A stretch of 64,000 nucleotides of DNA from Geomonas oryzisoli (GTDB taxonomy: Bacteria > Desulfobacterota > Desulfuromonadia > Geobacterales > Geobacteraceae). This document shows positions 1 to 9,900 of this stretch, in pieces. Location of the stretch: assembly GCF_018986915.1 (NCBI RefSeq), contig NZ_CP076723.1, forward strand, positions 3,535,001 to 3,599,000, written 5' to 3'. How positions within the stretch are numbered: the first letter of the stretch is position 1; every line of letters begins with the position of its first letter. Position numbers and translations under genes: made by a program. The notes under the pieces are model-generated. The model ran no database searches. It was not told the origin of the DNA and saw nothing but the letters and a program-made list of their open reading frames with translations.

Positions 1-90
1 CGGTGACCGAAGCAACTGTTATGGCTGAAGGTTTGGCTTTTTGGCGGACACTGATGGACACGGTGGACAAATAGCCGACCGCCCGCCAGA

Positions 91-126
91 CAAAAACAAA
101 AAGGGGCGATGCATTCGCATCGCCCC
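91..126 (-). terminator. Intrinsic terminator after tyrS
   Basis: A perfect 10-bp stem with a 4-base loop occupies 103-126. On the minus strand it is followed by a run of T with one interruption (complement of the A-rich stretch at 91-102). It lies about 30 bp past the tyrS stop, so it closes the minus-strand unit. The first 90 bases of the window hold no gene I can support. Confidence 0.85.
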
Positions 127-154
127 CTCTTTATCGGTGTCGGCTTTTGAAACT

Positions 155-1366
155 TTAGGCGAAAGATACTTTGGCAAAGCGGCGCTTGCCTACCTGGATG
201 ATGTACTCGCCGCCGCAGGCAATCTCCAGGTTCTCATCGGAGATCTTCTCACCGTTGACTTTGACACCACCGCCCTGAATGGAACGACGCCCTTCGCTGT
301 TGGACTTCACAAGCTGCGCCTCTGCCAGAACCTTGCAGAGCAGAACCTTCTCCCCCTCAGCCTTGAGACTGAACTCTGGCATCTCATCAGGGGTCTCGTT
401 GTTCTTGAAGCGTTTGACGAAATTCTCATCTGCCTGAGTTGCCGCCTCGGCCCCATGGTAACGGGTGACCATCTCACGCGCCAACTGCTTCTTGGCTTCC
501 ATCGGATGCACCGCCCCGCTCTTCAGGTCGGCTTTCAGCTTCTCGAAGTCGGCCATAGTGAGGTCGCTCAGGAGCTCGTAGTAACGAATCATCAGTTCAT
601 CGGAGATGGACATTACCTTGCCATAGATCTCGTCGGCAGGCTCGTTGATGCCGATGTAGTTGCCAAGCGACTTGCTCATCTTGTTGACGCCGTCGAGACC
701 TTCAAGCAGCGGAACGGTGATGACACACTGCGGCGCCTGCCCCCACTCCCTCTGCAGTTCACGTCCAACTAGGAGATTGAACTTCTGGTCGGTGCCACCC
801 AACTCGACGTCGGCCTTCAGTGCCACGGAATCGTAGCCCTGTACCAGCGGGTACATGAACTCGTGGATGCTTATCGGCAACTGGTTCGAGAAGCGGTTGC
901 TGAAGTCTTCGCGCTCGAGCATACGGGCAACGGTGTACTTGGAGGCAAGACCGATCATGTCCGATGCAGTCATTTTCCCAAGCCACTCCGAGTTAAAGAC
1001 TACCTTGGTGAGCTTCGGATCGAGAACTTTGAAGACCTGCTCCTTGTAGGTCTCGGCGTTCTTGAGTACGTCTTCACGGGTGAGAACCTTGCGGGTCTCG
1101 GACTTGCCGGTGGGGTCCCCGATCATGCCGGTGAAGTCGCCGATGAGAAAGTACACCTCGTGGCCGAGCTTCTGGAATTGACGCATCTTGTGCAGCAGCA
1201 CGGTGTGCCCCAGATGCAGGTCGGGCGCGGTAGGATCGAAACCGGCCTTGATCTTGAGCGGCACGCCGGTCTTGGCGGATTTCTCGAGCTTCTCGACCAG
1301 CTCCTTCTCCACCAGGATTTCTACCGCGCCCCTCTTGATGATTTCCATCTGCTCTGCAACAGTCAT
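155..1366 (-). CDS. tyrS: Tyrosyl-tRNA synthetase
   Basis: Charges tRNA-Tyr with tyrosine in the cytoplasm (class I aminoacyl-tRNA synthetase). The class I HIGH motif appears as HLGH at about residues 51-54 and KMSKS at about 229-233; the C-terminal 60 or so residues form an S4-like RNA-binding domain. At 403 aa the length is normal for bacterial TyrS. The frame is open further upstream to 1396, but a GGAGGG ribosome-binding site sits 6 bases before the ATG at 1366, and the family's N-terminus fits that start. It is the last gene of the unit that contains ymdB and rny, about 110 bp behind ymdB, and is followed by an intrinsic terminator. Confidence 0.96.
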   Translation of the reverse strand: MTVAEQMEIIKRGAVEILVEKELVEKLEKSAKTGVPLKIKAGFDPTAPDLHLGHTVLLHKMRQFQKLGHEVYFLIGDFTGMIGDPTGKSETRKVLTREDVLKNAETYKEQVFKVLDPKLTKVVFNSEWLGKMTASDMIGLASKYTVARMLEREDFSNRFSNQLPISIHEFMYPLVQGYDSVALKADVELGGTDQKFNLLVGRELQREWGQAPQCVITVPLLEGLDGVNKMSKSLGNYIGINEPADEIYGKVMSISDELMIRYYELLSDLTMADFEKLKADLKSGAVHPMEAKKQLAREMVTRYHGAEAATQADENFVKRFKNNETPDEMPEFSLKAEGEKVLLCKVLAEAQLVKSNSEGRRSIQGGGVKVNGEKISDENLEIACGGEYIIQVGKRRFAKVSFA

Positions 1367-1385
1367 CACTTTCCCTCCAGATTGT

Positions 1386-1416
1386 ATTTCACCCACCTTC
1401 GCACAAGGCTACGGTG
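1386..1416. repeat. Short imperfect palindrome between ymdB and tyrS
   Basis: The ymdB-tyrS spacer contains a CCCACC / GGTGGG pair around the sequence TTCGCACAAGGCTAC. The pattern resembles short dispersed palindromes common in intergenic DNA of related genomes, which is recollection rather than a search. No U-run follows on either strand, so it is not called a terminator. Confidence 0.35.
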
Positions 1417-1475
1417 GGCAAGCTCCACCAGGGCATAGGCTATGATGGGGCAGTCATTCCAATATCACTTTCAGC

Positions 1476-2264
1476 CTAGCCGCAGGCTATGTTGATGCGC
1501 TCGATGTTCAGCGCGAGCCCGGTCCTTTCGTCGACCTCGATGGCAACGGCATTGATCCGGATGTCTTTCTTCGCCACCTCGAACTTAGAGGGACGTTGGG
1601 TGACGAATTTGAGGATCGCCTCTTCCTTCTTCACACCGATGACGGAATCGAAAGAGCCAGTCATGCCGGCATCGGTCATGTAGGCTGTGCCGGCGGTCAG
1701 GATACGCTCGTCGGCGGTCTGCACGTGGGTGTGGGTTCCAATGACCGCGGCAACCCTCCCGTCCAGGTACCACCCCAGCGAGACCTTCTCGCTGGTGGCC
1801 TCGGCGTGGAAGTCGACGAAGATGATAGGCGTCTCTTCCTTGAGCTTGGCGATCTCTTTGTCGGCGCAGCGGAAAGGACAGTCGAGGTTGTTCATGAAAA
1901 CCCGCCCTTCCAGATTGAGGATACCGACCTTGACCCCGCCGGGGGTCTTGACGATGGTCGTCCCCTTGCCGGGAGTGCCGTCCGGATAGTTGGCCGGACG
2001 CACGATGCGGTCCTCGCGCTTGATGTACTCCAGCGCGTCCTTCTTGTCCCAGATGTGGTTGCCGGAAGTAATCATCTGGACGCCACACTTGAAGAGATCC
2101 TGCGCGGTCTCCTCAGTCAGGCCGAAACCGCCTGCGGCGTTTTCGCCGTTGGCTATCACGAGATCGACCATATGTCGATCGACGATCCGGTGCAGTTCAC
2201 GGGAGAGCGCCTCACGACCGGGCTTGCCGATCACATCTCCTATGAAGAGAAGCTTAACGGGCAT
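1476..2264 (-). CDS. ymdB: YmdB-family metallophosphoesterase
   Basis: A calcineurin-like phosphoesterase of the YmdB family (262 aa). Bacillus YmdB hydrolyses 2',3'-cyclic nucleotides and influences motile versus biofilm gene expression. Visible metal-site motifs are [11 protein letters not shown] near the N-terminus, the NGEN segment near residue 40, a GNH motif near 68 and HTHVQT near 175. The start overlaps the end of rny by 11 bp, so the two are translationally coupled, as is common for rny-ymdB pairs. The activity of this particular protein is inferred from family membership. Confidence 0.9.
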   Translation of the reverse strand: MPVKLLFIGDVIGKPGREALSRELHRIVDRHMVDLVIANGENAAGGFGLTEETAQDLFKCGVQMITSGNHIWDKKDALEYIKREDRIVRPANYPDGTPGKGTTIVKTPGGVKVGILNLEGRVFMNNLDCPFRCADKEIAKLKEETPIIFVDFHAEATSEKVSLGWYLDGRVAAVIGTHTHVQTADERILTAGTAYMTDAGMTGSFDSVIGVKKEEAILKFVTQRPSKFEVAKKDIRINAVAIEVDERTGLALNIERINIACG

Positions 2265-3855
2265 ATTCGGTGGCCCTGGTTTCCCTGATCACGTTGACCT
2301 TGATCTGCCCCGGGTAGGTCATCTCGGTCTCGATCTTCTTGGCAATGTCCTTGGCGAGGACCAAGGCACGGTCATCGGTCACCTGGTCGCTGGAAACCAT
2401 GACGCGGATCTCGCGACCGGCCTGGATGGCGAAGGAGGTCACGACGCCGTCGAACGAGGTGGCGATCCTCTCCAGATCATCCAGACGCTTCACGTAGGTT
2501 TCCATCATCTCGCGGCGCGCACCGGGGCGCGCACCGGAAAGAGCGTCCGCGGCCTGAACCAGGACGGCAAGAACGGTGGCCGGCTTTTCGTCCTCGTGGT
2601 GCGCCATGATGGCGTGGACGATCTTGGGCGACTCGCCGTACTTCTTGGCGATGTCGGCGCCGATGACGGCGTGGGAGCCCTCGATCTCGTGGTCAACGGC
2701 CTTGCCGAGGTCATGCAGCAGCCCCGCCCTTTTCGCCTGCTTCACGTTGATGCCGAGTTCGGCAGCCATGATGCCGCAGAGGAAGGCGACTTCCAGCGAG
2801 TGCTGATAAACGTTCTGGCTGTAGGAAGTGCGGTATTTCAGGCGCCCGATGAGCTTCAGGATCTCCGGATGGATACCGTGCACGCCCAGATCGAAGGCAG
2901 CCTGCTCCCCTGCCTCCTTCATGGCCTGCTCGATCTCTTCCTGGGATTTCGCTACGACTTCCTCGATGCGGCCGGGGTGAATCCTGCCGTCGGCGATGAG
3001 TTTCTGCAGCGACAGCTTGGCAACTTCCCTCCTGACCGGGTTGAAGCCGGAAAGGATGACCGCTTCGGGGGTGTCGTCGATGATGAGGTCGATGCCGGTG
3101 GCGGCTTCGAGGGCCCTGATGTTGCGCCCCTCGCGGCCGATAATGCGTCCTTTCATCTCGTCGGAAGGCAGGGTTACAACGGAGACGCTGCGCTCGGCGA
3201 CGTACTCGCCCGCGTAACGCTGCATCGCCAGGGCCAGGACTTCCTTGGCCTTCTTGTCGGCGGTCTCCCTGGCCTCCTCTTCCATCGCCTTGATCAGCTT
3301 AGCGACGTCGAGCTTTGCCTCGTCTTCCATGGAGTCCATCAGGAACTTCTTGGCCTCGGCAGCGGTCATGCCGGCGATCTGCTCCAGCTTCGCCTTCTGC
3401 TCGCCCACGAGGGCGTCCAGCTTCTCTTCCTTCTGGGTCAGCCCCTGCTCCTTGTTGGACAGGGACTGCTCGCGCTGCGCGAGACCCTGTTCCCTCTTTA
3501 AGAAGTCGGCATCACGCTGGTCGAAAAGGTTGGTCTTCTTGTCGAGGTTCTCTTCTTTTTGCTGCAGCCTCTTCTCGAGGGTCTGCAGGTCGCGACGCTT
3601 CTCGCGGCTTTCTTGTTCAAATTGCCTTTCCAGTTCTTCCTTTGCCTGGTACACCACGTCCTTCGCCTGGACGGCGGCCTCCATGGCCACAACCTCGGCC
3701 TGGCGCTTGGCATCCTCGATCATCTTGGCAGCCAGCGTTTCCGCATTGGTTACCAACGAATCCGAGAGTTTCTTGCGCAGGATGTTGCCTATCACGTACC
3801 CGATGGCGGCCGCGACAAGCACCAGCAAAATGGCAATAGTTATGTCGACTTTCAC
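2254..3855 (-). CDS. rny: Ribonuclease Y
   Basis: Membrane-anchored endoribonuclease that starts mRNA decay. Domains in order over 533 aa: an N-terminal transmembrane helix (about residues 5-22), a long charged coiled coil rich in E, K, Q and R (about 30-200), a KH RNA-binding domain with the [10 protein letters not shown] signature (about 220-280), and an HD phosphohydrolase domain with [12 protein letters not shown] (about 370). The GTG start at 3855 overlaps the stop of the upstream cyclo-ligase gene by 4 bp (GTGA), and its 3' end overlaps ymdB. This is the full family length with intact HD residues. Confidence 0.95.
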   Translation of the reverse strand: MKVDITIAILLVLVAAAIGYVIGNILRKKLSDSLVTNAETLAAKMIEDAKRQAEVVAMEAAVQAKDVVYQAKEELERQFEQESREKRRDLQTLEKRLQQKEENLDKKTNLFDQRDADFLKREQGLAQREQSLSNKEQGLTQKEEKLDALVGEQKAKLEQIAGMTAAEAKKFLMDSMEDEAKLDVAKLIKAMEEEARETADKKAKEVLALAMQRYAGEYVAERSVSVVTLPSDEMKGRIIGREGRNIRALEAATGIDLIIDDTPEAVILSGFNPVRREVAKLSLQKLIADGRIHPGRIEEVVAKSQEEIEQAMKEAGEQAAFDLGVHGIHPEILKLIGRLKYRTSYSQNVYQHSLEVAFLCGIMAAELGINVKQAKRAGLLHDLGKAVDHEIEGSHAVIGADIAKKYGESPKIVHAIMAHHEDEKPATVLAVLVQAADALSGARPGARREMMETYVKRLDDLERIATSFDGVVTSFAIQAGREIRVMVSSDQVTDDRALVLAKDIAKKIETEMTYPGQIKVNVIRETRATEYAR

Positions 3856-4433
3856 TGTTGCTCCCCCTCACATATATGTTTATTAACGCGAACTACCCGA
3901 CTTTCGGTGACGATCAAGTCCATCGTCACATCGTGCGGTTCGCCGGCTATCTCCTGAAGCAGTTGGAAGTCGTAGCAAAACGCCACCAGCTTCCCGCTCC
4001 CTTCCAGACGGTGCAAGGACCGGTCATAGTACCCCTTGCCGTAACCTATGCGGCGTCCGCACAGGTCGAAAGCAACTCCGGGCACCACGATGAGGTCCGC
4101 TTCCGCCGGATCGCACCCCTCGCCTTCGGGCTCGTGGATGCCGTACCTGCCTGGGGCGAGCTCGCTGAGAGCGGCCACCTTGCAGAACTTCAAATCGTCG
4201 CCCACCACGGCCGGATAGAGCAGTCGCTTCCCTGAGGCCAAGGCCGCAGCGGCAACCGTTTCCGTATCCACTTCGTGGTGGATCGGCGCATACAGCACCA
4301 GCGTCCTGGCAGCCTGATACTCGGGCAGATCGAGGAAACGCTGTTGCAGGGCCAAGCTCAACGACGCCACCTGATGCTTGGACAGCTCCCGGCGTCGGGC
4401 AAGGGTCGCGGCTCTATGGGCACGCTTGGGCAT
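3852..4433 (-). CDS. 5-formyltetrahydrofolate cyclo-ligase
   Basis: ATP-dependent conversion of 5-formyl-THF to 5,10-methenyl-THF, returning storage folate to one-carbon metabolism. The 193-aa protein has an Arg/Lys-rich N-terminus with RRR followed by the basic segment, and the C-terminal glycine-rich GYGKGYYDR substrate/ATP motif of the family around residues 135-145, preceded by a VPGVAFD segment. It sits directly downstream of 6S RNA and zapA, the arrangement known from many proteobacteria (there named fau or ygfA), and overlaps rny by 4 bp. Confidence 0.92.
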   Translation of the reverse strand: MPKRAHRAATLARRRELSKHQVASLSLALQQRFLDLPEYQAARTLVLYAPIHHEVDTETVAAAALASGKRLLYPAVVGDDLKFCKVAALSELAPGRYGIHEPEGEGCDPAEADLIVVPGVAFDLCGRRIGYGKGYYDRSLHRLEGSGKLVAFCYDFQLLQEIAGEPHDVTMDLIVTESRVVRVNKHICEGEQQ

Positions 4434-4559
4434 AACGCTTTAATTCCGTGTTGGTTCAGAAGGTGGACGGCAGGGCCGCCCGTCGAGACAGATGCTCTGG
4501 TGGGGGAGTGCTAATGGGTGTGGCGGGTGCCGCGTTGACAGGTTTTGATAGAGTGGGCC
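4434..4559. other. Spacer between 6S RNA and cyclo-ligase gene
   Basis: About 125 bp with no credible reading frame. It contains a GC-rich imperfect palindrome around 4466-4485 (GGACGGC ... GCCGCCCGTC). It may carry the 3' processing or termination signal of 6S RNA, but no U-run is visible. Confidence 0.4.
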
Positions 4560-4745
4560 GCGTTCAAATGAAGCGCCAAATTTGAACTTTATGTAAATGC
4601 AGCCATTAACCCCTGGACATGCTGCTTAACGTCTTTAGGCTACTATCAGCAAACGCGGAGCAACCAACTCTCCACGCAGGTTCTGGCAAAGCTTTGCAAC
4701 CGTACAACCAACCAGCTATATGTTGAATCTCCCGCAAGAGACCTG
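4560..4745 (-). ncRNA. ssrS: 6S RNA (approximate ends)
   Basis: The zapA-cyclo-ligase spacer of about 317 bp is the classic location of 6S RNA, which binds the housekeeping RNA polymerase holoenzyme and down-regulates transcription. On the minus strand several segments resemble E. coli 6S RNA in the same order: GCTCCGCG followed by TTGCTGA, then AGCCTAAAGACG, then AGGGGTTAATGGCTGC. These match the conserved central and 3' parts. A GTTCAAAT/ATTTGAAC hairpin lies at 4563-4588, near the 3' end. The exact ends are estimated; the RNA probably starts just after the zapA stop at 4751. A covariance-model search with the 6S family would settle the extent. Confidence 0.78.
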
Positions 4746-4750
4746 AAACT

Positions 4751-5032
4751 CTAAAACTGTTGCCGGTCCAGCCGTTCAATGAGCCCCGCGACCCGCTCGC
4801 TGCAGGTGCGCTGCTCTTCTGCCAATTGCTTCCGGGCATCCAGGCAGGCTTCTGCCAAATTCATCAACGCCAGGATTACTACCAGTTGGGTATCGCCACC
4901 GCTGACCTTGGCTTCCGCCTCCGCCAGCTTTTCGTTGACCAGAGCCTCGACTTGAGCCACGTGCTCAGGTGTCGCAACACTCTTCACCTGGAGTTCTCGC
5001 CCCAGGACCCTGATGCTGTGCGTGGCGATCAA
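4751..5032 (-). CDS. zapA: Cell division protein ZapA
   Basis: ZapA cross-links FtsZ protofilaments at the division ring. The 93-aa product has the family's N-terminal beta segment (HSIRVLGRELQVKS) and a C-terminal helix for coiled-coil tetramerisation. The start is a TTG at 5032; a GGAAGGGG ribosome-binding site in the end of the upstream small gene lies about 9 bases before it, and no better ATG exists. It begins 4 bp after the stop of the zapB-like gene and is followed by 6S RNA. Confidence 0.9.
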   Translation of the reverse strand: MIATHSIRVLGRELQVKSVATPEHVAQVEALVNEKLAEAEAKVSGGDTQLVVILALMNLAEACLDARKQLAEEQRTCSERVAGLIERLDRQQF

Positions 5033-5036
5033 GCGG

Positions 5037-5213
5037 TCAGACCCCTTCCAACTTTTTCAGTATCGCATCTATCCGGGCCTTGAAACCGACCCGTTCTTCA
5101 TGAAGCCGGGAATTCTCTTTTCTCAGCCGGTCGTTCTCGAGTTTCAACTCGCTCACGACATTAATTAGAGAATTAAGCCGCCCTTCTAGTTCATTAAACA
5201 GCTCATCACTCAT
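5037..5213 (-). CDS. zapB: ZapB-like short coiled-coil protein
   Basis: A 58-aa frame starting with ATG at 5213 and ending with TGA at 5037. It begins MSDELFNELEGRLNSLI and continues as a single predicted amphipathic coiled coil rich in E, K, L and R, like ZapB-type division factors that work with ZapA at the Z ring. An AGGTGG ribosome-binding site lies upstream, and a consensus promoter at 5235-5263 reads directly into it. Position immediately before zapA supports a division role; the ZapB name is inferred from size, coiled-coil pattern and neighbour. Confidence 0.78.
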   Translation of the reverse strand: MSDELFNELEGRLNSLINVVSELKLENDRLRKENSRLHEERVGFKARIDAILKKLEGV

Positions 5214-5234
5214 TATTCCACCTTTTGCGGCAAA

Positions 5235-5263
5235 ATCATATGCGATAAGTACCGAAAAGTCAA
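5235..5263 (-). promoter_or_regulatory. Sigma-70-type promoter for zapB-zapA-6S-rny unit
   Basis: On the minus strand TTGACT (5263-5258) and TATGAT (5240-5235) are separated by exactly 17 bp. Transcription would start near 5228, about 15 bp before the zapB-like ATG. The -35 overlaps the spacer just after the ftsY stop, so this promoter separates the ftsY unit from the zap unit. Confidence 0.75.
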
Positions 5264-5268
5264 GGCTA

Positions 5269-6474
5269 TCATTGGAAAAGAGCGTCTACGAACTGGATCG
5301 GATCGAAGGCCCGCAGGTCCTCTACGGACTCCCCCACGCCAATGAATCTAACCGGAAGGGCGTATTCATGACTAACCGCTACGACGATACCCCCTTTGGC
5401 ACTACCGTCGAGCTTGGTCAGTACGACGCCGGTGACGTCCGCGGCCTCCTTGAACAGCTTAGCCTGGGAGAGCGCGTTCTGACCAGTAGCGGCATCCAGA
5501 ACCAGCAGCGTTTCGTGCGGCCCGTCCGGAATTTCGCGGGTCAGCACCCGGCGGATCTTCTTCATCTCCTCCATGAGGTTGACCTTGGTGTGCATCCGGC
5601 CGGCGGTGTCGATGATAAGGACATCGGTGCCACGTGCGATGGCAGCCTTGCAAGCATCGAAAACGACCGCCGAGGGGTCGGCCCCTTCCTTGTGGCGCAC
5701 GATGTCGGCGCCCACGCGCTTGGCCCAGGTTTCCAACTGTTCAGCGGCGGCGGCGCGGAAGGTGTCGGCGGCGGCCAGCAAGACCTTCTTGCCTTCCCCG
5801 GCGTAGCGTGCGGCCAGCTTGCCGATGGTTGTGGTTTTGCCGACGCCGTTCACCCCGATCACCATGATGACGAAGGGTTTCTTGTCCGTTACCACCAGCG
5901 GTGCATGGTGCTCCAAGAGGCGCAACTGGATCTCTTCCTTCAGCGCCCTCTTGAGGGCGGCGCCGTCCTGCAGTTCGTCGCGCTTGAGGCGCTGCTCCAG
6001 GGTGCGGACCAGGTCGACCGTAGTCTTGACGCCCAAGTCCGCGGTGATCAGGATCTCCTCCAATTCCTCGAGGGTATCGGTATCAATCTGCTTCTTGCCC
6101 AGCAACAGGGTGTCGACCCGCCCGATGATGGTCTCGTGGGTCTTGCTCAAACTGCGCTTGAGGCGATCGAAGAAGCTCGGTTTGGACTGTTCGACGGGTT
6201 CGGATACCGGGGCGGGCGCCGGAGCGGTGGGCTCGGTCCAAACTTGGCGCGGGGCCGGGGCGGAAGGTTCGGGGACAGAGGGGGTGGGGACTACAGGCTG
6301 GGCCGACTGTGCCTGTGCCGGAGGCGCAGAAACGGGGGGCTGCGGAGGGGTTGCTGCCTCCTGCTGCTCCTGCTCTTCAACAGATTGCTCGCCGGCGGTG
6401 TCGGCAGGCTCCTCGGCGCCGAGACCGAGCTTTTTGAAAAGACCTTTGAAAAATCCTTTATTTTCTTCGGCCAT
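5269..6474 (-). CDS. ftsY: Signal recognition particle receptor FtsY
   Basis: SRP receptor GTPase that docks ribosome-nascent-chain complexes to the SecYEG translocon. The 401-aa protein has an acidic, Pro/Ala/Gln-rich low-complexity N-terminal region (about residues 15-95), a helical N domain (about 100-180), and the G domain with GVNGVGKTTT (P-loop), DTAGR (G3), TKLDG (G4) and a C-terminal GVGESVEDL. The start codon overlaps the stop of the Roadblock gene (TGATG), so translation is coupled. An AAGGAG site precedes the ATG at 6474. Confidence 0.96.
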   Translation of the reverse strand: MAEENKGFFKGLFKKLGLGAEEPADTAGEQSVEEQEQQEAATPPQPPVSAPPAQAQSAQPVVPTPSVPEPSAPAPRQVWTEPTAPAPAPVSEPVEQSKPSFFDRLKRSLSKTHETIIGRVDTLLLGKKQIDTDTLEELEEILITADLGVKTTVDLVRTLEQRLKRDELQDGAALKRALKEEIQLRLLEHHAPLVVTDKKPFVIMVIGVNGVGKTTTIGKLAARYAGEGKKVLLAAADTFRAAAAEQLETWAKRVGADIVRHKEGADPSAVVFDACKAAIARGTDVLIIDTAGRMHTKVNLMEEMKKIRRVLTREIPDGPHETLLVLDAATGQNALSQAKLFKEAADVTGVVLTKLDGSAKGGIVVAVSHEYALPVRFIGVGESVEDLRAFDPIQFVDALFQ

Positions 6475-6833
6475 CAGTAAATCTCCTTATGCAAAAGCTG
6501 CGCGGTGTCCCGGAACTTCTTCAGGGCCAGCAGCGGAAGGGCATTGCGGTCCATGGTCATCACCAAGGCATAGTCCTCACCTATGGCGCCCACGATGACA
6601 TATTGCTCGTCCGTGCTGATGACGGTTTCCTGCACGGCACCGGTGGTGAACTTCTCGTGCAATCCCTTGAGCTGGGTTAGCAGGATGCCCCAGTGCGCAG
6701 CCGTCACCTTCATCTCGAAGGGATCGCCATGGGAAAATTGCTCGACGGCCTCCCCTTCCCAGTCAGCTAGGATGGCACCATTGCCACCAGGCACGGATTC
6801 AACCAGTGTAGTCAACAGTCTCTTGAAGGGCAC
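6474..6833 (-). CDS. Roadblock/LC7-domain protein
   Basis: A 119-aa protein of the Roadblock/LC7 (MglB-like) fold: an N-terminal helix, a central beta sheet with NGAILADWEGEAVE, and a hydrophobic strand EDYALVMTMD. Such proteins form dimers that often regulate small Ras-like GTPases. Translation starts at GTG 6833 after a GGAG site. It lies between smc and ftsY and overlaps the ftsY start, but no MglA-type GTPase is in the window, so its partner is unknown. FtsY itself is a GTPase, making a link possible but unproven. Confidence 0.8.
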   Translation of the reverse strand: MPFKRLLTTLVESVPGGNGAILADWEGEAVEQFSHGDPFEMKVTAAHWGILLTQLKGLHEKFTTGAVQETVISTDEQYVIVGAIGEDYALVMTMDRNALPLLALKKFRDTAQLLHKEIY

Positions 6834-6913
6834 GTCAAGCTCCTACGGCAGAAAATGTGTCTTTAGTCTTGCCCCTCCCTTGCATCTCCACAGCAAGGAC
6901 GGGAGCATGTGCT

Positions 6914-6933
6914 GGGCGAATGATTATTCGCCC
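6914..6933. repeat. Short perfect palindrome between smc and the Roadblock gene
   Basis: GGGCGAAT / ATTCGCCC with a GATT loop, an 8-bp perfect stem in the 121-bp spacer between smc and the Roadblock gene. There is no T-run on the minus strand after it, so it looks more like a dispersed short palindrome than a terminator. It could still attenuate read-through from smc. Confidence 0.5.
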
Positions 6934-6954
6934 CTACGGTGAGCCGCGTTCCTA

Positions 6955-9900
6955 TTAACGGTTCAGGCGCACCGATACCAGTTTGGAAACGCCGGGCTCT
7001 TCCATGGTGACGCCGTACAGTGTGTCGGCGACGGCCATGGTGGCTCGGTTGTGGGTGATGATGATGAACTGGGAGTTGGCACTCATCTCCCGCACCATGT
7101 CGTTGAACCGACCGATGTTGGCGTCGTCGAGCGGCGCGTCGACCTCGTCCAGCAGACAGAAGGGCGATGGCTTGATCAGGAAGATGGAGAAGATGAGCGC
7201 AACGGCTGTCAGCGCCTTCTCGCCACCGGACAACAGCGACACGTTCTGCAGCTTCTTACCCGGGGGCTGCACCACGATCTCAAGACCCGTGTTGAGCAGG
7301 TCCTCTTCGTCGGTCAGGCGCAGTTCGGCATGACCGCCGCAGAACAGCCGCGGGAAGATCTGCTGGAACTTCTCGTTCACCATCTGGAAGGTCTCCAGGA
7401 AGCGCTTTCTCGTGGTGCGGTTGATGCGCTGGATCGCCTTCTGCAAGGCGTTCATCGACTCCTCGAGATCGTCCTTCTGGCTTGAGAGGAAGGAGAAACG
7501 CTCCTCCATCTCCTTGAACTCTTCGATGGCCATGAGGTTCACTTCGCCCATTTCGTTGATGGTCTTCTGCAGCTCGGCCTGGCGTTTCGTGCTTTCGACC
7601 TCGTCCCACTCCACCTTGGAATAGTTGAGCAGGGCGTCGGCGATCTCCATGCGGTGCTTTTCCTTGAGAGTTTCCTCCAGATGGGCGAGCCGCATGCTCA
7701 CCTCGGTGAGACGAAGACTTTTCGCGTTCAGTTGCTCCCTTACAGCGACGGCATCGGCACGCAGTCCTTTCAGCAGCGCCTCTTCTTCCTGAACCTTGGC
7801 GGCTTCGGCTTCGTAGCGATCCTTCACCTGCAGGAGGGCCTGCTCGCTGGCCAGCTGCCGCTTGACCACCGCGCGCAGCGCCTCTTCACCTTCCGCAATG
7901 GCAGCCAGGAGGCGGGTACGCTCGTCGCCCGAACCTTCCAATTCGTTGGTGCGCGAGGCAATGCGGTTGGCGAGGTCGGTGCAGAGCCCTTCGACGCGGC
8001 GCAGCGCCCGCTCGGTGGACTCCCCTTTCTCCCTCAGCGCGGCGACACGCACCTTCATGGAGGTGACCATTTCGCGCGCCTCTTCCATCTCGAAGCGGGA
8101 GCCTTCCAGGCGCCCCTGCAGCGCTTCGACAGTCTTTTCCAAGGCGGTCTTGCGCTCCTCGGCTTGAACCCTTTTGGCATCGGCCTGGGCTAGTTCCCCG
8201 GAAACCAGGGCCTGCTCCTCGGCCAACTGTTCTTCCTCCGCCTCGCGCACCGCCCCGTTTTCCTCGATGCGATGACACTCGGACAGCGCGGTCTGCAGAT
8301 CCTTTTCCGCGTTCACGATCCGGATATCGAGACGATGCAGGGTCTGGCGCAGCTCGACGCGGTGCGCCTCAGCCTCGGCGATCTCCCCTCTCCTCTTCTC
8401 GCGCGCGGTGCCCAGCTCCTGCACCTCAGCTTCCAGGCGCTCGACTTCTGCCCCCAGCGCCTTGATCTCACGTTTCTTATGGATGATCCCCTGCTGGGCG
8501 GGCTCGGCCGAACCACCGTTGACGATACCGCCGCCGTGGGCCAAATCGCCTTCCAGGGTGACAAAGGTGGAGGCAGGAAAGGACGCGGCCAAGTCGAGGG
8601 CGTGATTCAGGTCGCGGGCAAGGTAGGCACCCGAAAGAAGCGGCTCCACCAGGTGGGCGTGCTGCTTCGGTACGGTGACCCGCTCCCAAAGCGGCGCGGC
8701 ACCCGGCGGCGTTTCCTTGGCCGTTTGCCTCCAGGGGGGTGCGGTCACGAAGCTGCAGCGACCGCCGGCGCTCCCTTTGAGGTGCGCAACCGCGTCCAGC
8801 GCAGTGGCGGAAGATTCGCACAGCAGGTACTGCAAGCGGTCACCAAGCACAGCTTCCAGGGCAACCTCGAACTCCTCCTCGACCTCGAGCGCATCAGCGA
8901 TCATGGTGAGGGAGGCGTTTTTGAAAGGCTCGGCAAGGAGCAGGTTACGCACGCCCTGGCCGTACCCGGCGAACTGCGCCTCCAATTCCTGGAGCGACTT
9001 CAGGCGGGAAGCAGCGGCCGAAAGTTGGTCGCGACTCTGCTGCAGCAGCTTATCCCCCGCCTCCTGGGCGTGCTTGAGTTCGGCTTCGCGGCTCCCAGCC
9101 ATAGTCAGTTCTTCGTCCGCCTGTGCCTTATCCCGGGCAAGTTGCTCGCGCTCCTGCTTGAGGGCATCTACCTTGGCGTTGGCCTCGAACAGTCGCTCAC
9201 CCAGAAGGACGCGCTCTCTCTGACTTGCCTGGAGGCGATCGGCGAGGCCGGTCAAGCGCTTTTGCGCAGCGGCGTGCTGGTTAGCGGCCTGCGCACCTTC
9301 GGAGAGGGCGGCAAACATGGCGCGTCGGGTCTCGTCCAACTCCCGGGTTACGCCAGCCTCGCCGGCAGCCATCTCCTCAAGCAGCGACTCGCGGTATTCG
9401 AGCGACTCGCTCTCGCGGGCCAGGTCCTCTTGCAGTGATACGCGCTGCGCCTGCAGGGTCCCAATTTCTTTCTCTGAGTTTGCCAGCTGGTCGCGCAGCC
9501 CCTGAAGTTCCTCTTCGAAGCGGGCACCGTGGCGCTCCAAGTTGACCAGTTCCTTGCGCTGGAATTCGAGGCGGTTTTCGCCCCCCTGCAGTTCGCTCTT
9601 CCAGCGGAAGATCTCCTCCTGGGCGGCGGTGAGCTGGCGCTCGGTTTCCAACAGGGCAAGCCGCTTCTCCTCGACGGAGAGTTCGGCATCGTTGAGCTTA
9701 GCGGTCACATCCACGAGCTTCGATTCGAGCTCGGTGATCTCACGCTCCAGTCCGTTGCGCTCTTTCTCCACCCCCGCGTATCCCTTGGCGGCGAAGAGGA
9801 GTTCGATCTCCTTGAGCTCCTGCCTGACTTCGCGGAAACGTTCCGCCTTCTTGGCCTGGCGCTGCAGGCCGTTCATCTGCCGTTTAATCTCGGAGATGAT

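Noticed and set aside
4506-4514. GAGTGCTAA, one arm of a CIRCE heat-shock operator
   Set aside because: The matching TTAGCACTC arm is absent at the required spacing, and a single 9-mer is expected by chance at this scale.
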